From Planctomycetota bacterium (GTDB lineage: Bacteria; Planctomycetota; JAJSAM01; JAJVHW01): a stretch of DNA of 64,000 nucleotides. Every line of letters starts with the position of its first letter. Positions within the stretch are counted from its first letter, which is position 1. Positions 35,837-44,700 of this stretch are shown piece by piece. The stretch is from positions 1-64,000 of the forward strand of contig JAJRPF010000039.1 of NCBI GenBank assembly GCA_024280885.1. The letters are read 5' to 3'. The translations under genes were made by a program, and so were the position numbers. Below the pieces are notes generated by a model. The model saw only the letters and a program-made list of their open reading frames with translations. It did no database searches and was not told where the DNA came from.

Positions 35837-37201
35837 TCATGTGAACACGGTCGTCGGAGGCGCCCGCCAGCGCGCGGCGACGAATTCACGCTCGTCAGAT
35901 GCGTTCCAGCGAGGTGGGGTCTCCGAGACCTGATCGCCACTCGCCGGCTCGCCAGCCCCCTCCGGCGCATCGGTCGCCGCGCCATCGTCCGCGTCGTCGT
36001 CCGCGTCGTCCAGCGCCTGCCGCCCTTCAGGAGCCGGAGCGACAGAAAGTGACGACGCCGTTGCGCCATCCGATTCATGCGGCAAGACGTCGGCAGCATT
36101 CCGGGAAGCGCACGGCTCGAAGATCTCGCCCGTCTCGACGTTCTCAAACGTCACACCGCCATCGGTACGGATCACAAAGCGCAGGCAGCCACGATCGAAT
36201 TGCACATGATGATGCCAGCAGAGCACAACCAGGTTCGCAGCCTCGCGATCACCCCGCTGCGCATGTGGGCGGATGTGGCAGAGTTGCACGAACGTCCCGT
36301 TCGGACATCCGGGAAACTCGCAGTGTCCGTGAGCGCGCTGCATGACCTGGCGGTGGACCTCGGCCGGAACGGTCTGGTCATCAGGTCGCTCGGAGGTCGG
36401 TCCCATGCGACGAGATCCCGTCTTGCGCTGCCCGGAGAGCCCGTCCTTGTCGTGGCGCTTCAGGAAGTCGTCGATGACGAACGAGAACGCCTCCCCGTCA
36501 GAGAGAGAACGCCGCGCGTGCCGACGGGCGATCTTGCGCGCCAGGGCCCAATTGTCTTTCGTGCTCTGTTTGACGTGGAACGTCAGGGGCACAACCCGCT
36601 CGCCCTGTTTGATGCGTTCGCGCTCTTCGTGGACCAGGCGCTCAAGGCGATGCTTCGAGAGCGTCTTGGCATACCCGGAGAAGCGCCGAGCGCGCTCGAG
36701 TTCGGAGGCGTCGCGCGCAGCAGTCTCGGCTGGGTCCGGCTCCTCCTTCGGCGCAAGTGTCGGGGTCGGTTCAATCAGGCGCCCGACCACCGCGGCGCTC
36801 TGCGGAGTCGTCTCTCCGTCGAGGACGCTCTGTTCCATCTCCGGCAACACGTGCACCAAGCGTCCGAGGTTGAGGAGTTCATTCGCGCGTCCCCGCTCGA
36901 GCCCCACATGGACCGCCCAGTGCGCCGCCGACGCATGCCCGAACGGAACGAACGCGCGCTCGCGCTCCACTTTCGCCAGTGCTTTCCCGAGGACCACGTC
37001 GTGCTCGTTCGCAACGCGGATCTCGCGCCGGGCAACCTCGATCGTCTCAGTCTCGATCGTCTCAGCCTCGATCGCGGCAGTCGCCGTCCCGGTGGGCAAC
37101 CTGCGGATGTCACCCCCGGGACCGCGTCCGCCCGGTTCACGCGCGCCCGCACGGCCGCTCCAGTCGGTTGGGTTGCTGTCGAAAGTCGGCTGTTCACTCA
37201 T
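35837..37201 (-). CDS. HNH endonuclease-domain protein (DUF222/13E12-like)
   Basis: A 454-aa protein with a helical N-terminal region containing ATAAIEAETIETETIEVARR (a short repeat) and a C-terminal HNH nuclease module near residue 285-345: AHGHCEFPGCPNGTFVQLCHI, then NLVVLCWHHHVQFD. The CX4C and H-N-H residues are in place, so it should be catalytically active. The tail is acidic and repetitive (DDADDDADDGAATDAPEGAG). Families of this type (13E12-like) are found as dispersed multi-copy genes; role unclear. No methyltransferase or phage gene is adjacent. The start is ATG 37201 in an AT-rich patch. Confidence 0.85.
   Translation of the reverse strand: MSEQPTFDSNPTDWSGRAGAREPGGRGPGGDIRRLPTGTATAAIEAETIETETIEVARREIRVANEHDVVLGKALAKVERERAFVPFGHASAAHWAVHVGLERGRANELLNLGRLVHVLPEMEQSVLDGETTPQSAAVVGRLIEPTPTLAPKEEPDPAETAARDASELERARRFSGYAKTLSKHRLERLVHEERERIKQGERVVPLTFHVKQSTKDNWALARKIARRHARRSLSDGEAFSFVIDDFLKRHDKDGLSGQRKTGSRRMGPTSERPDDQTVPAEVHRQVMQRAHGHCEFPGCPNGTFVQLCHIRPHAQRGDREAANLVVLCWHHHVQFDRGCLRFVIRTDGGVTFENVETGEIFEPCASRNAADVLPHESDGATASSLSVAPAPEGRQALDDADDDADDGAATDAPEGAGEPASGDQVSETPPRWNASDEREFVAARWRAPPTTVFT
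37037..37081. repeat. 15-bp coding repeat in the HNH gene
   Basis: Three adjacent 15-bp units (CTCGATCGTCTCAGT, CTCGATCGTCTCAGC, CTCGATCGCGGCAGT) encode the five-residue repeats ETIET/ETIEV/AAIEA. Units one and two differ at one base. Confidence 0.85.
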
Positions 37202-37269
37202 AACAACAAAACAATAACACGAGGCCCGGACAGCGATCCGATGCGCGAACCGTTCGGGATCCCTCGTCC

Positions 37270-37299
37270 GTCCCAGCCCGCCGAAACGGGCTCAGGGAC
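37270..37299 (-). terminator. Hairpin terminator after the 433-aa secreted-protein gene
   Basis: On the minus strand GTCCCTGAGCCCG-TTTCGG-CGGGCTGGGAC folds into a long stem with one mismatch, beginning 5 bp after the stop of the gene at 37304-38605. It also separates that gene from the HNH gene. Confidence 0.7.
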
Positions 37300-37303
37300 C
37301 GCC

Positions 37304-38605
37304 CTACCGAATACGGACCGTGCCGCCACGCGTGACGGTCAGCGTCTCGCCGTCGGCGAGGTAGTACCACGCCGCGTCGATGAGTTCCGGCTCGGTCTGA
37401 CCGGGCAGACCGAGCCGCCCGCTCGGATCGATCCCGATCAGTGCGACCTGGTGGCGGTCGGCGCTCACCATGAGTGGCTTGAGCATCGTGGGAACGGGCC
37501 AGTTGGGCCTCGGGATAGACACGCGCTGCTTCGGAGAGGTTGCGGCCATCACGTTGGTCTGCGCTGGCTTCTGCTTGAACGTGACGATCGTCGATGACGA
37601 GCGCAAGCGATCCCACCACTTCTCGCCATCTGACGGGCCCGCGCCGGCGACCTGGCCGACGCCCGCGACGCCGCCGCCGCCGGTCTTGATGGACCCGCGG
37701 CCTGGCCGTTCCCGCGGTGGCGCGTCCGACGTTCGGGTGCCGGAACCCTCCCCCGGCGTTGTCGGGCGATCGAGGCGTTCCAGAAGCTTCGAAGCACCCG
37801 GCACGTCACGAAAACGCCGGGCTCGCGCGACCGCCCACTTGGTGTGCAGACGCCGCTCCATAGCCCGAGGGTCCGCGCAATGGCACGCCTGGTGCCTCGC
37901 CGTCGTGGCGTCGAACGCGTCCGTCAACGCTCCGAGGGTTCTCTTCGGATCTCCCCGGTCCAACCACATCGCCGCGATCTCGATCCGGATGACGACCTCG
38001 AGATCGCAGAACCCCGCTTCGCCCGCCAACTGCAGCGCCTCCGAATAGAGTTTCTCGACCGCGCGCCAGTCATCGTTCGTCGAGGCATCTTGATGCAGGC
38101 TCACGGCGCCGGAGAAACGGAGCAGGATCTCGCCTCCGCGCCCAACGCGTCCTCCCGAACTCGCAATCCGGAAGATCCCGTGCACAAGATCGATATGACG
38201 GTGATCCCCATCGTCGGTGCCGTCGATGAGGAGTTTCGTCGCGAGGTGGTGCGCCGACACGAACACTCCCAGACGCTTCGCGTCGAGATGCCCCGCAAGG
38301 CGGGCAATCGCGTCCGCCACGCGCGAGCCCGGGCCCGTGGCGGACGCGCCCGCGACCAGAGAGAACTTATGGAGGTCTCGCACGCCACGCGCGACCTTCT
38401 GCTCGGCAAGCAGGTCATCCCGCACGTGCGCACCCGCCGCCGCACGTCCCAACGCATCCGCGGCGGCATCGAAACGCCGCGCGGCGATATGTACGCGCGC
38501 CGCTGCAATCGCCGCATCCGGTGCCGCCTCCTCAGCTCTCGCACCAACTGAGCCGACCGCAACTGCCAACCCAGCGACCAGCCCGAGCACGCGTCCAATC
38601 CTCAC
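37304..38605 (-). CDS. Secreted protein of unknown function, TPR-like N-terminal region
   Basis: A 433-aa protein with a signal peptide (RVLGLVAGLAVAVGSVGARAE). Residues 30-270 are alpha-helical and resemble degenerate tetratricopeptide units (DAAIAAARVHIAARRFDAAADAL; KRTLGALTDAFDATTARHQ). A Gly/Pro-rich linker follows (DAPPRERPGRGSIKTGGG). The last 80 residues contain short beta strands (LIGIDPSGRLGLPG). No enzyme motif is seen. The start is GTG 38605 with GGGGGAGG upstream. Function unknown; the context gives no clue beyond a neighbouring ceramidase-like gene on the other strand. Confidence 0.65.
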   Translation of the reverse strand: MRIGRVLGLVAGLAVAVGSVGARAEEAAPDAAIAAARVHIAARRFDAAADALGRAAAGAHVRDDLLAEQKVARGVRDLHKFSLVAGASATGPGSRVADAIARLAGHLDAKRLGVFVSAHHLATKLLIDGTDDGDHRHIDLVHGIFRIASSGGRVGRGGEILLRFSGAVSLHQDASTNDDWRAVEKLYSEALQLAGEAGFCDLEVVIRIEIAAMWLDRGDPKRTLGALTDAFDATTARHQACHCADPRAMERRLHTKWAVARARRFRDVPGASKLLERLDRPTTPGEGSGTRTSDAPPRERPGRGSIKTGGGGVAGVGQVAGAGPSDGEKWWDRLRSSSTIVTFKQKPAQTNVMAATSPKQRVSIPRPNWPVPTMLKPLMVSADRHQVALIGIDPSGRLGLPGQTEPELIDAAWYYLADGETLTVTRGGTVRIR

Positions 38606-38832
38606 GCCAATACCTCCCCCGCGATCCTCTCCGACTCAGCCGTCGCGACCATCATGCGCTCCCCACTCTATCGCGTCACGGCATCTGCGAACGATGCGCA
38701 GCGCGGGAGATCCTCCGGAGTCACAGCGTGATCCCGCGCGTCGGCACGGTGATCGCGACGATCCACACATCCTGTCGGAGTCTCTCCTCGACGGGCACCG
38801 ATCATTCACCGTGACACGTGTAGGGTGGCGCG

Positions 38833-39630
38833 GTGCCCGAGACGACTCCGTCCCCCGCCGCGTTCGTGATCCGCAAGCGACTCATCGCCATCGCGGCCCT
38901 CACGGTCGCCGCGCTGATCGGACTCGCCGCCGCCGGGCCGATCCCGCAGGACCAGGCGTACCACCTCTTCGCAGACCGGCGGCGAGCCCTCGGCATCCCC
39001 AACGCCGGAGACGTCCTCTCGAATCTCGCGTTCCTCTTCACGGGGGCGTTCGGCCTGTGGAGTATCGGATCCCGACGCGCCGTCATCACGCAGCCGTGGG
39101 AGACGGGCGCCTGGTCGATCGTGTTCTTCGGCGTCGTCGCGACATCGGTCGGCTCCGCCTGGTACCACGCTGCCCCCACCGACGCATCGCTCGCGTGGGA
39201 TCGCCTGCCGATGACGATCGTCTTCGCGGGGATCACCGCGATCATGCTTGGCGAACGAGTGTCGAACCGCCTGGGTCGCGCCGCCCTCGCACCGGCTCTC
39301 TTCCTGGGTCTGACGAGCATCGCCGTCTGGCGCTGGACCGGCGACTTGCGGCTCTACGCCGCCGTGCAATTCGCCCCGATGCTCGCCATCACGCTGCTCC
39401 TGATCTTCGTCCCGAGCCGCTACGACCGATCGCGCGAACTGTGGATCGCGTTCGCCTGGTACGGGGCCGCCAAGGCCCTCGAAGCCGCGGATCACGGGGT
39501 CTGCAACGTCACCGGAGTGGTCAGCGGACACACGCTGAAGCACCTGGCGGCGGCCGCGGCGCCAATCTGGCTCGGGCTCTACCTGATCCGGCGGCAACCC
39601 GCCCCCGGCAGGCCCAAGTCCGGCCGCTGA
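38833..39630 (+). CDS. Ceramidase-like (CREST superfamily) membrane protein
   Basis: A 265-aa integral membrane protein with seven predicted helices. Conserved polar residues of the alkaline ceramidase/CREST group are visible: LSNLAFLFTGAFG, SVGSAWYHAAPTDASLAWDRLPM (Ser, His, Asp) and SGHTLKHLAAAAAPIW (the H-x3-H that binds zinc). The group contains amide hydrolases and receptors. The natural lipid substrate in bacteria is unclear; ceramide hydrolysis is inferred from the family. The start is GTG at 38833, the end is basic. Confidence 0.75.
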   Translation: MPETTPSPAAFVIRKRLIAIAALTVAALIGLAAAGPIPQDQAYHLFADRRRALGIPNAGDVLSNLAFLFTGAFGLWSIGSRRAVITQPWETGAWSIVFFGVVATSVGSAWYHAAPTDASLAWDRLPMTIVFAGITAIMLGERVSNRLGRAALAPALFLGLTSIAVWRWTGDLRLYAAVQFAPMLAITLLLIFVPSRYDRSRELWIAFAWYGAAKALEAADHGVCNVTGVVSGHTLKHLAAAAAPIWLGLYLIRRQPAPGRPKSGR

Positions 39631-39743
39631 CCGCTGTCGGGAAGACCAACCCCGGTCAACGTGCCGAGAAAATGACTTTTCCCGAACTGAACCTCCGCCT
39701 CATGCGTCCATTTCATGTGGAGGGTGCGCGCGCCATCCGGCGC

Positions 39744-39808
39744 GGTACAGGTCAGCGGTACAGGTCAGCGGTACAGGTCAGCGGTGCGGGTCAGCAGTGC
39801 AGATCAGT
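39744..39808. repeat. 13-bp tandem repeat (about 5 units)
   Basis: Three perfect GGTACAGGTCAGC units (39744-39782) are followed by GGTGCGGGTCAGC and a degenerate AGTGCAGATCAGT. It lies 50 bp upstream of the secreted-protein operon at 39859 and could influence its expression or be a slippage product. Confidence 0.9.
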
Positions 39809-39858
39809 GCAATGGTCGTTCTGCGATCACCGGCGTCGAGCGGCAGAGGAGTGCGGAC

Positions 39859-41499
39859 ATGTGGGGAAGAGGGACCTCGAGGATGGCTGCGCACGTCGCA
39901 TCCGTCGCGGTATTCGCTGTTGCGCTCTCGATCAGCGCGACCCCGGCCGACGCCGGGACGCACAAGGACGAGAAGCTCGGCTACTCGGTGATCTACCCCA
40001 AGAAGTGGGAGATCATGCCGGTCGCCAAGGGTAAGAACCACCTCGTCGCGCGCTTTCAGTGCAACCGTGAGTTCCAGAACACCGACGTGAACACGAGCTT
40101 CTGGACAACACACCGCCCACGACTCGACGTCGTCGTGATCCCGCTGACCGACAAGGACACGCGCGGCGCGAAGGTGAAGAAGACCGACAAGGGTGTCGAG
40201 GTCGTCAACGACAAGCTCTATCGCGATCTCAAGGAGTACCTCGACGCCACGTGGCGCCGCGAGGGCGGCTTCCACTTCTCCGAGGAAAAGGACCTCACGA
40301 TTAACGGCGTCGAGGTCGTTGCCTACGAACTCACGATCGACAAGAACATCACCATCCCAAAGCGGGTCTGGGCCTATGCGTACTACGCCGACGACGCGAT
40401 TTACGGGTTCATCGGCGACGCCCTCATCCCTCACGAGGACAAGGTCAAGAAGAGTATTCTGTCGGCGCTCAAGTCCGTGAAGCTCTTCCCACGCACCGGC
40501 ACACTCGAGGGTGTTGAGCGCACCGGCGCCGACGTCATGATCGACGACGAGAACGAGACGAAGGACATGACGTCCGAGGAGATCGCCGAGCGCCGCGACG
40601 AGTAGTTCGACCGGCAACGCCGACGGATCGTTGACGCACTCGCGAAGGATTGGACCGTCAAGGACACGCCCCAGTTCACGATCGTCTCGCACGCCGACTC
40701 GCGCTACACGAAGGACGTGCTCCGCCACTGTCAGGTGTTCCGAAAGTGGCTCGACGCCCGGCTCGGCTACATCGGCACCGGCCACATCGGCAAGGTGCTG
40801 ATCAGGATCTGCGCCAGTCGCGATGAGTACAGCGCCTATCAGGACTCCCGCGGTTGGTTCGGGCGGGGGTTCGAGATCGTCACATACAAGGACAACGAGG
40901 GCTGGCTTGACTCGAATTGGTCGACACTGAACCGCGGCATCTACGACCAGTGGATGGACGACAAGAACAAGAGTCTGCGACAGGCCGCGCCGCGCTGGAT
41001 CAGCAGCGGTCTTCCGAACTTCCTCGCGAACGCCCGCAGCAAGGGCAAGAAGATCGAGTTCAAGGCAGACCTCTGGGACAAGTCCCAGGTCAGCACACTG
41101 CGTCGTGAAGACAAGCTGCTGCCGGCCGACGCGTTCTTCGGCCTGACGTCCGACGAGATCTTCGCCGACTGGAACAACATGACGCAGGCGCAGTTCTTCA
41201 TCCACTATCTGCTCGTCGGTCCCGGTTCGAAGTCGGGGAAGTACAAGAACGTGTTCGGCAACTACCTCAAGAACATGATCTTCCTGCTCGACGAAGCCGA
41301 AGACGACGACGAGTACGCGAAGCTTCTCGAGGAGACGCCGAAGACCGAGGAGGAGGAGAGTGCACTCTTCCGCAAACGCCAGGAGTTCTGGAAGAACCGT
41401 GAGCAGCAGTTTCTCGAATCGCTGCAAGAGCGCACGTTCGAGGGCTGGTCGGACAAGGATTGGAGACGCTTCAACGCATCGTACTGGAAGGAACTGTAG
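39859..41499 (+). pseudogene. Secreted PsbP-like / degenerate peptidase-MA-like protein split by in-frame TAG
   Basis: ATG 39859 (AGAGGAG upstream) opens a signal peptide (VASVAVFAVALSISATPADA) and a domain resembling PsbP/DUF1795-type proteins (EKLGYSVIYPKKWEIMPVA). The frame hits TAG at 40603-40605 (codon 249) and then stays open for 297 codons to 41499. The downstream part has no ribosome site; its first available start (GTG 40717) lies inside the domain. It looks like a peptidase-MA domain without zinc ligands: LNRGIYDQWM stands where LHEANHYLTD stands in the next gene, and APRWISSGLPNFLANA matches FQYPHWINEAMAEYWASA. The intact product would be 546 aa. A nonsense mutation, sequencing error or read-through are all possible. 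The next gene starts 4 bp after the final stop. Confidence 0.8.
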
Positions 41500-41503
41500 C
41501 GCC

Positions 41504-43063
41504 GTGCGCGGGACGACCTCCCTCGCCCTGGCGGCGACGCTTCTCCTGACCGCGACCGCGACGGCGCGGGCGGGCGACATCCTGCAGCTCAGGGACGGAC
41601 GCTTCGTCGAAGGCGTTCCGCTCGAGATCGATGGCGATCACATCGTGCTGAAGTACGAGAGCGTACCCGTGCGCATTCCGCTCGATCGCGTCGAGGACTA
41701 CTCCATCGAGGGCGCGGAACCACCCGAGGCGAAGACGGACGAGGAGCGCGAGAAGCGCGCGTCGGGTCTGGTCCGGTTCAACCGTCGCTGGGTCACGGCG
41801 AAGCAGCGCCTGGCCCTGATCAAGAAGAAGCGCGACGCGCATCGCGCCGAGATGGAAGACCTACGCGCGCATCAAGAGTGGCGCAATCGCTATCGGTTCT
41901 CGACCAAGCACTTCGAATTCGAGTCCACTCTCCCGCCGTCATTGAACGAGAAGTACTCGAAGCTCCTCGAGGCGTACTTCGCGAAGTTCAAGAAGGTGTG
42001 GAAGACGAAGGTCCCGAAGGAATGGGGCAAGCTGAAGGTCTGCTTTTATCACGACCGCGACACGTTCGAGCGGACGGCGGGTGTCTCCGGCGGCGTCCAG
42101 GCGTACTACCGGTTCGTCGAGCCGCGCGAGTTGAACTTCTTCTACGACGTGCTTGCGCCCGACGACACGATCGGAGCGATGCTGCACGAGGCGAACCACT
42201 ACCTCACCGACCTCCTCAGCGACGACTTCCAGTACCCGCACTGGATCAACGAGGCGATGGCCGAGTATTGGGCATCAGCGCGCTGGGACCCCGACACGAA
42301 GAAGTGGCAGATCGGCGGCGTTCAGGAAGGCCGCCTGGTCGAGCTGAAATCGGATCTCGACAAGCAGGAGTGGTACGGGCTCCGGTACCTACTCAGCAAC
42401 GAATCGAATAACTACAAGCACTACTACTGGGGCTGGTCGTTCGTGCATTTCATGCTCGAGACGAAGAAGTACGAGAAGCGTTTCCGGGACTTCTTCACGG
42501 CTCTCTCGCGCGCGAAGGGCGTGGAGCGCAAGCGCGGTAGTAACAACTTCAAGCGCGTGTCCGGCGAAGAGAGCCTGCGCCTCTTTCTCCAGCGGATGAA
42601 GCTGAAGGAGTCCGATCTTCCGGCGCTGGAAGACGAGTGGCGCGCGTACATCGACGGCCAGAAATCCACGGGCCCGCGCGGGCTCGGCAAGGCCGGGATC
42701 TCGGCATTTCGGAGCAATCGCCGACTGCGCGCGAAGCGGCTGCTCGGCGAGGCAATCGCCGCGGGCAGTGACGACGTGGTCGTACATCTTCGCTATGCAC
42801 AGCTCCTGCGCGCTGATCCGGGCGGACTCGCCGAGTCCGAGAAGCTACTTCGACGAGCGTCCGAGTTGGCACCGCTCACCGCACGCGTCTGGGCCGAACT
42901 CGGCTACACGATCTATCTGCAGAAGCGCGTGGAGGAGGGGAAGAAGTACGTGGCGCTCGCGCGCGAGATGGACCCGGACGATCCGTACCTGCTCATCGAG
43001 ATCCACGATGCACTCGTGGAGCACGCGGAAGAGCGAGCGAAGAAGAAGGCCGGTGGCGAGTGA
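41504..43063 (+). CDS. Secreted DUF1570/peptidase-MA-like metallopeptidase with TPR tail
   Basis: A 519-aa exported protein starting at GTG 41504 (signal peptide GTTSLALAATLLLTATATARA). An early beta domain (GDILQLRDGRFVEGVPLEID) is followed by a gluzincin-like peptidase domain. The zinc motif is MLHEANHYLTD near residue 228 (HExxH), and the downstream WINEAMAEYWASA supplies the third ligand glutamate, the pattern of the DUF1570/peptidase MA group. The last 130 residues form TPR-like helices (HLRYAQLLRADPGGLAESEKLL; ARVWAELGYTIYLQKRVEEG). It is translationally coupled to the HEAT gene (GTGA overlap). Its substrate is unknown. Confidence 0.8.
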   Translation: MRGTTSLALAATLLLTATATARAGDILQLRDGRFVEGVPLEIDGDHIVLKYESVPVRIPLDRVEDYSIEGAEPPEAKTDEEREKRASGLVRFNRRWVTAKQRLALIKKKRDAHRAEMEDLRAHQEWRNRYRFSTKHFEFESTLPPSLNEKYSKLLEAYFAKFKKVWKTKVPKEWGKLKVCFYHDRDTFERTAGVSGGVQAYYRFVEPRELNFFYDVLAPDDTIGAMLHEANHYLTDLLSDDFQYPHWINEAMAEYWASARWDPDTKKWQIGGVQEGRLVELKSDLDKQEWYGLRYLLSNESNNYKHYYWGWSFVHFMLETKKYEKRFRDFFTALSRAKGVERKRGSNNFKRVSGEESLRLFLQRMKLKESDLPALEDEWRAYIDGQKSTGPRGLGKAGISAFRSNRRLRAKRLLGEAIAAGSDDVVVHLRYAQLLRADPGGLAESEKLLRRASELAPLTARVWAELGYTIYLQKRVEEGKKYVALAREMDPDDPYLLIEIHDALVEHAEERAKKKAGGE

Positions 43064-44595
43064 GAGCCGCGGCGCTCAGCCTGGTCGCCCTCGCGGCTCT
43101 CTTCGTCACACCGACGCCGCGCATCCTCACAACGACGGCTCTCGCCGCTGACGACGCGCTCGCGGAGATCGAACGTCTTGCCGACGAGGGCGAGAAGTGG
43201 TTCCGCGAGGCCGGCGACACCGACGCACCCAATGCCGATCGCAAGAAGGCCCGCAAGGAGGCGTACGCCCGACTCAAGAAGGCGCGCACGCTGCTCGACG
43301 ATCTTCTCGACGCGGATCAGAGCCGCGTCGAGGAACTCGACTCGCTCTACTCGCGCATCACGATGATGCTCTTCTGGGTGAAGAAGGAAGCGGCGATCGG
43401 GGAGCTCGAGGGCGGCGGCCCCGTCATCCGTTCGGGACCGTCCGGCAAATCACCATCCGGGAAGTCCACCGGCGGAGAGAAGAAGAGCGGCATCGGCGGC
43501 GCCACGCGCGCTTCTGGTGACTCAGGAGCGAAGCCCGCGGAGAACGGCGGTGGCACAGGTGCGGGAGAGAGCGCGGCGCCTCCCGAGAACGCAGCGCCCG
43601 CGGCTCCGGCTGGCCCGACGCCCGCGGAAGAACTCGCGGAGATCACGTCCTACGAGTCCGCTCATCCCGGCGACGTCCCCGGGTTGCACGATCTGTACAC
43701 GGCCTTCCTCGCAGCGCATCCGGACCCTGCCTTGGCGGAGTACGGCACCGCGCTCACGAAACGCGAGGCGCTCGACCGCAAGCTGAAGGACGTCTACCGC
43801 ACGCTGCGCGACGACGATCCCGCAGAGCTCGCGGAGCAGGGCGACGCCGCGATCGGCCCCCTCGTCGCGCAACTCGTCGAGGACTTGCAGCCGGGTCACG
43901 ATCAGGCGGTGCGCATCCGCGCCGCGGACTACCTGGGTTCGCTCGGATCGACGATCGCGGTCAAGCCGTTGCTCGCGATCCTCCGCGAAGAGAAGGGCGG
44001 CGTGATCGCCGACAGCTGTGCCGAGGCGCTGGCAGCCATCGGCGGCCGCGTCACGTGCAATCGCTTGATCCGCATGCGGGCGGACGAGTTCATGCAGGGC
44101 TACGTCGTCGAGATCCTCGGGACCGTGGTGCGGCGGGGCGGCCCGGAAGGGCGCATCGCGGGCGAGAACCTCGCCGAGTATGTATTGACGCGCGACGCAT
44201 CACTGCAGGCGGGCGCCGTCGAGTCGCTGCACGAAGCCGGCAGTGCCGGTGCGCTCGGCCTGGCGATGCTCGTGCACACGGCACCGGCAGCAACACGCGC
44301 AGACCTGATCCTGCATCTCGGCAAGCAGGGCGATCCACGTACCGCCGGCTATCTCGCACACTTCATGAAAGCCGGCGTGAGCGGCGTCGAGAAGAAGCAC
44401 GCGCGCGCCGCCCGCCGCGCCATCGAGTCATTCGGCAAGCCCTGCGTGAAGTACCTGATCCCGGCGCTCGACGAAGAGGACTCGGCCGTGTGGACCGCCG
44501 AGATGCTGCGTCGCCTTACGGGCGCGAAGCCGAAGAACGACAAGCGCAAGACCTGGGCGCGCTGGTACGGCAAGCATCGCCGCGAGTTCAAGTAG
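43060..44595 (+). CDS. Secreted HEAT-repeat protein
   Basis: A 511-aa protein with a signal peptide (MRAAALSLVALAALF). A helical segment with a coiled-coil-like stretch is followed by a Gly/Ser/Pro-rich linker (residues 125-190) and a C-terminal run of HEAT-like repeats, for example AVRIRAADYLGSLGSTIAVKPLLAILREE, CAEALAAIGGRV and PCVKYLIPALDEEDSAVWTAEMLRRLTG. HEAT arrays generally bind proteins, so this is probably a scaffold. The GTG at 43060 overlaps the stop of the metallopeptidase, which makes joint expression likely. No enzyme motif is present. Confidence 0.78.
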   Translation: MRAAALSLVALAALFVTPTPRILTTTALAADDALAEIERLADEGEKWFREAGDTDAPNADRKKARKEAYARLKKARTLLDDLLDADQSRVEELDSLYSRITMMLFWVKKEAAIGELEGGGPVIRSGPSGKSPSGKSTGGEKKSGIGGATRASGDSGAKPAENGGGTGAGESAAPPENAAPAAPAGPTPAEELAEITSYESAHPGDVPGLHDLYTAFLAAHPDPALAEYGTALTKREALDRKLKDVYRTLRDDDPAELAEQGDAAIGPLVAQLVEDLQPGHDQAVRIRAADYLGSLGSTIAVKPLLAILREEKGGVIADSCAEALAAIGGRVTCNRLIRMRADEFMQGYVVEILGTVVRRGGPEGRIAGENLAEYVLTRDASLQAGAVESLHEAGSAGALGLAMLVHTAPAATRADLILHLGKQGDPRTAGYLAHFMKAGVSGVEKKHARAARRAIESFGKPCVKYLIPALDEEDSAVWTAEMLRRLTGAKPKNDKRKTWARWYGKHRREFK

Positions 44596-44700
44596 GGGAC
44601 GCACGGGCGATCGCTGGCGCGGAATGCGGAGACCGTCCCGCACAGCGTGCGATCGCGACCCGGCACACCGTAGCCTCGCGCCACGAACGGAGACGCCACG

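Noticed and set aside
40717-41499. 260-aa ORF as an independent gene
   Set aside because: No ribosome site at the GTG, and the same frame is open for 37 further upstream codons up to a single TAG that ends the preceding domain; treated as the second half of one interrupted gene.
44600-44660. GCGATCGC words after the HEAT gene as a hairpin
   Set aside because: Each word is its own palindrome and common in GC-rich DNA; no stable stem with a T run.
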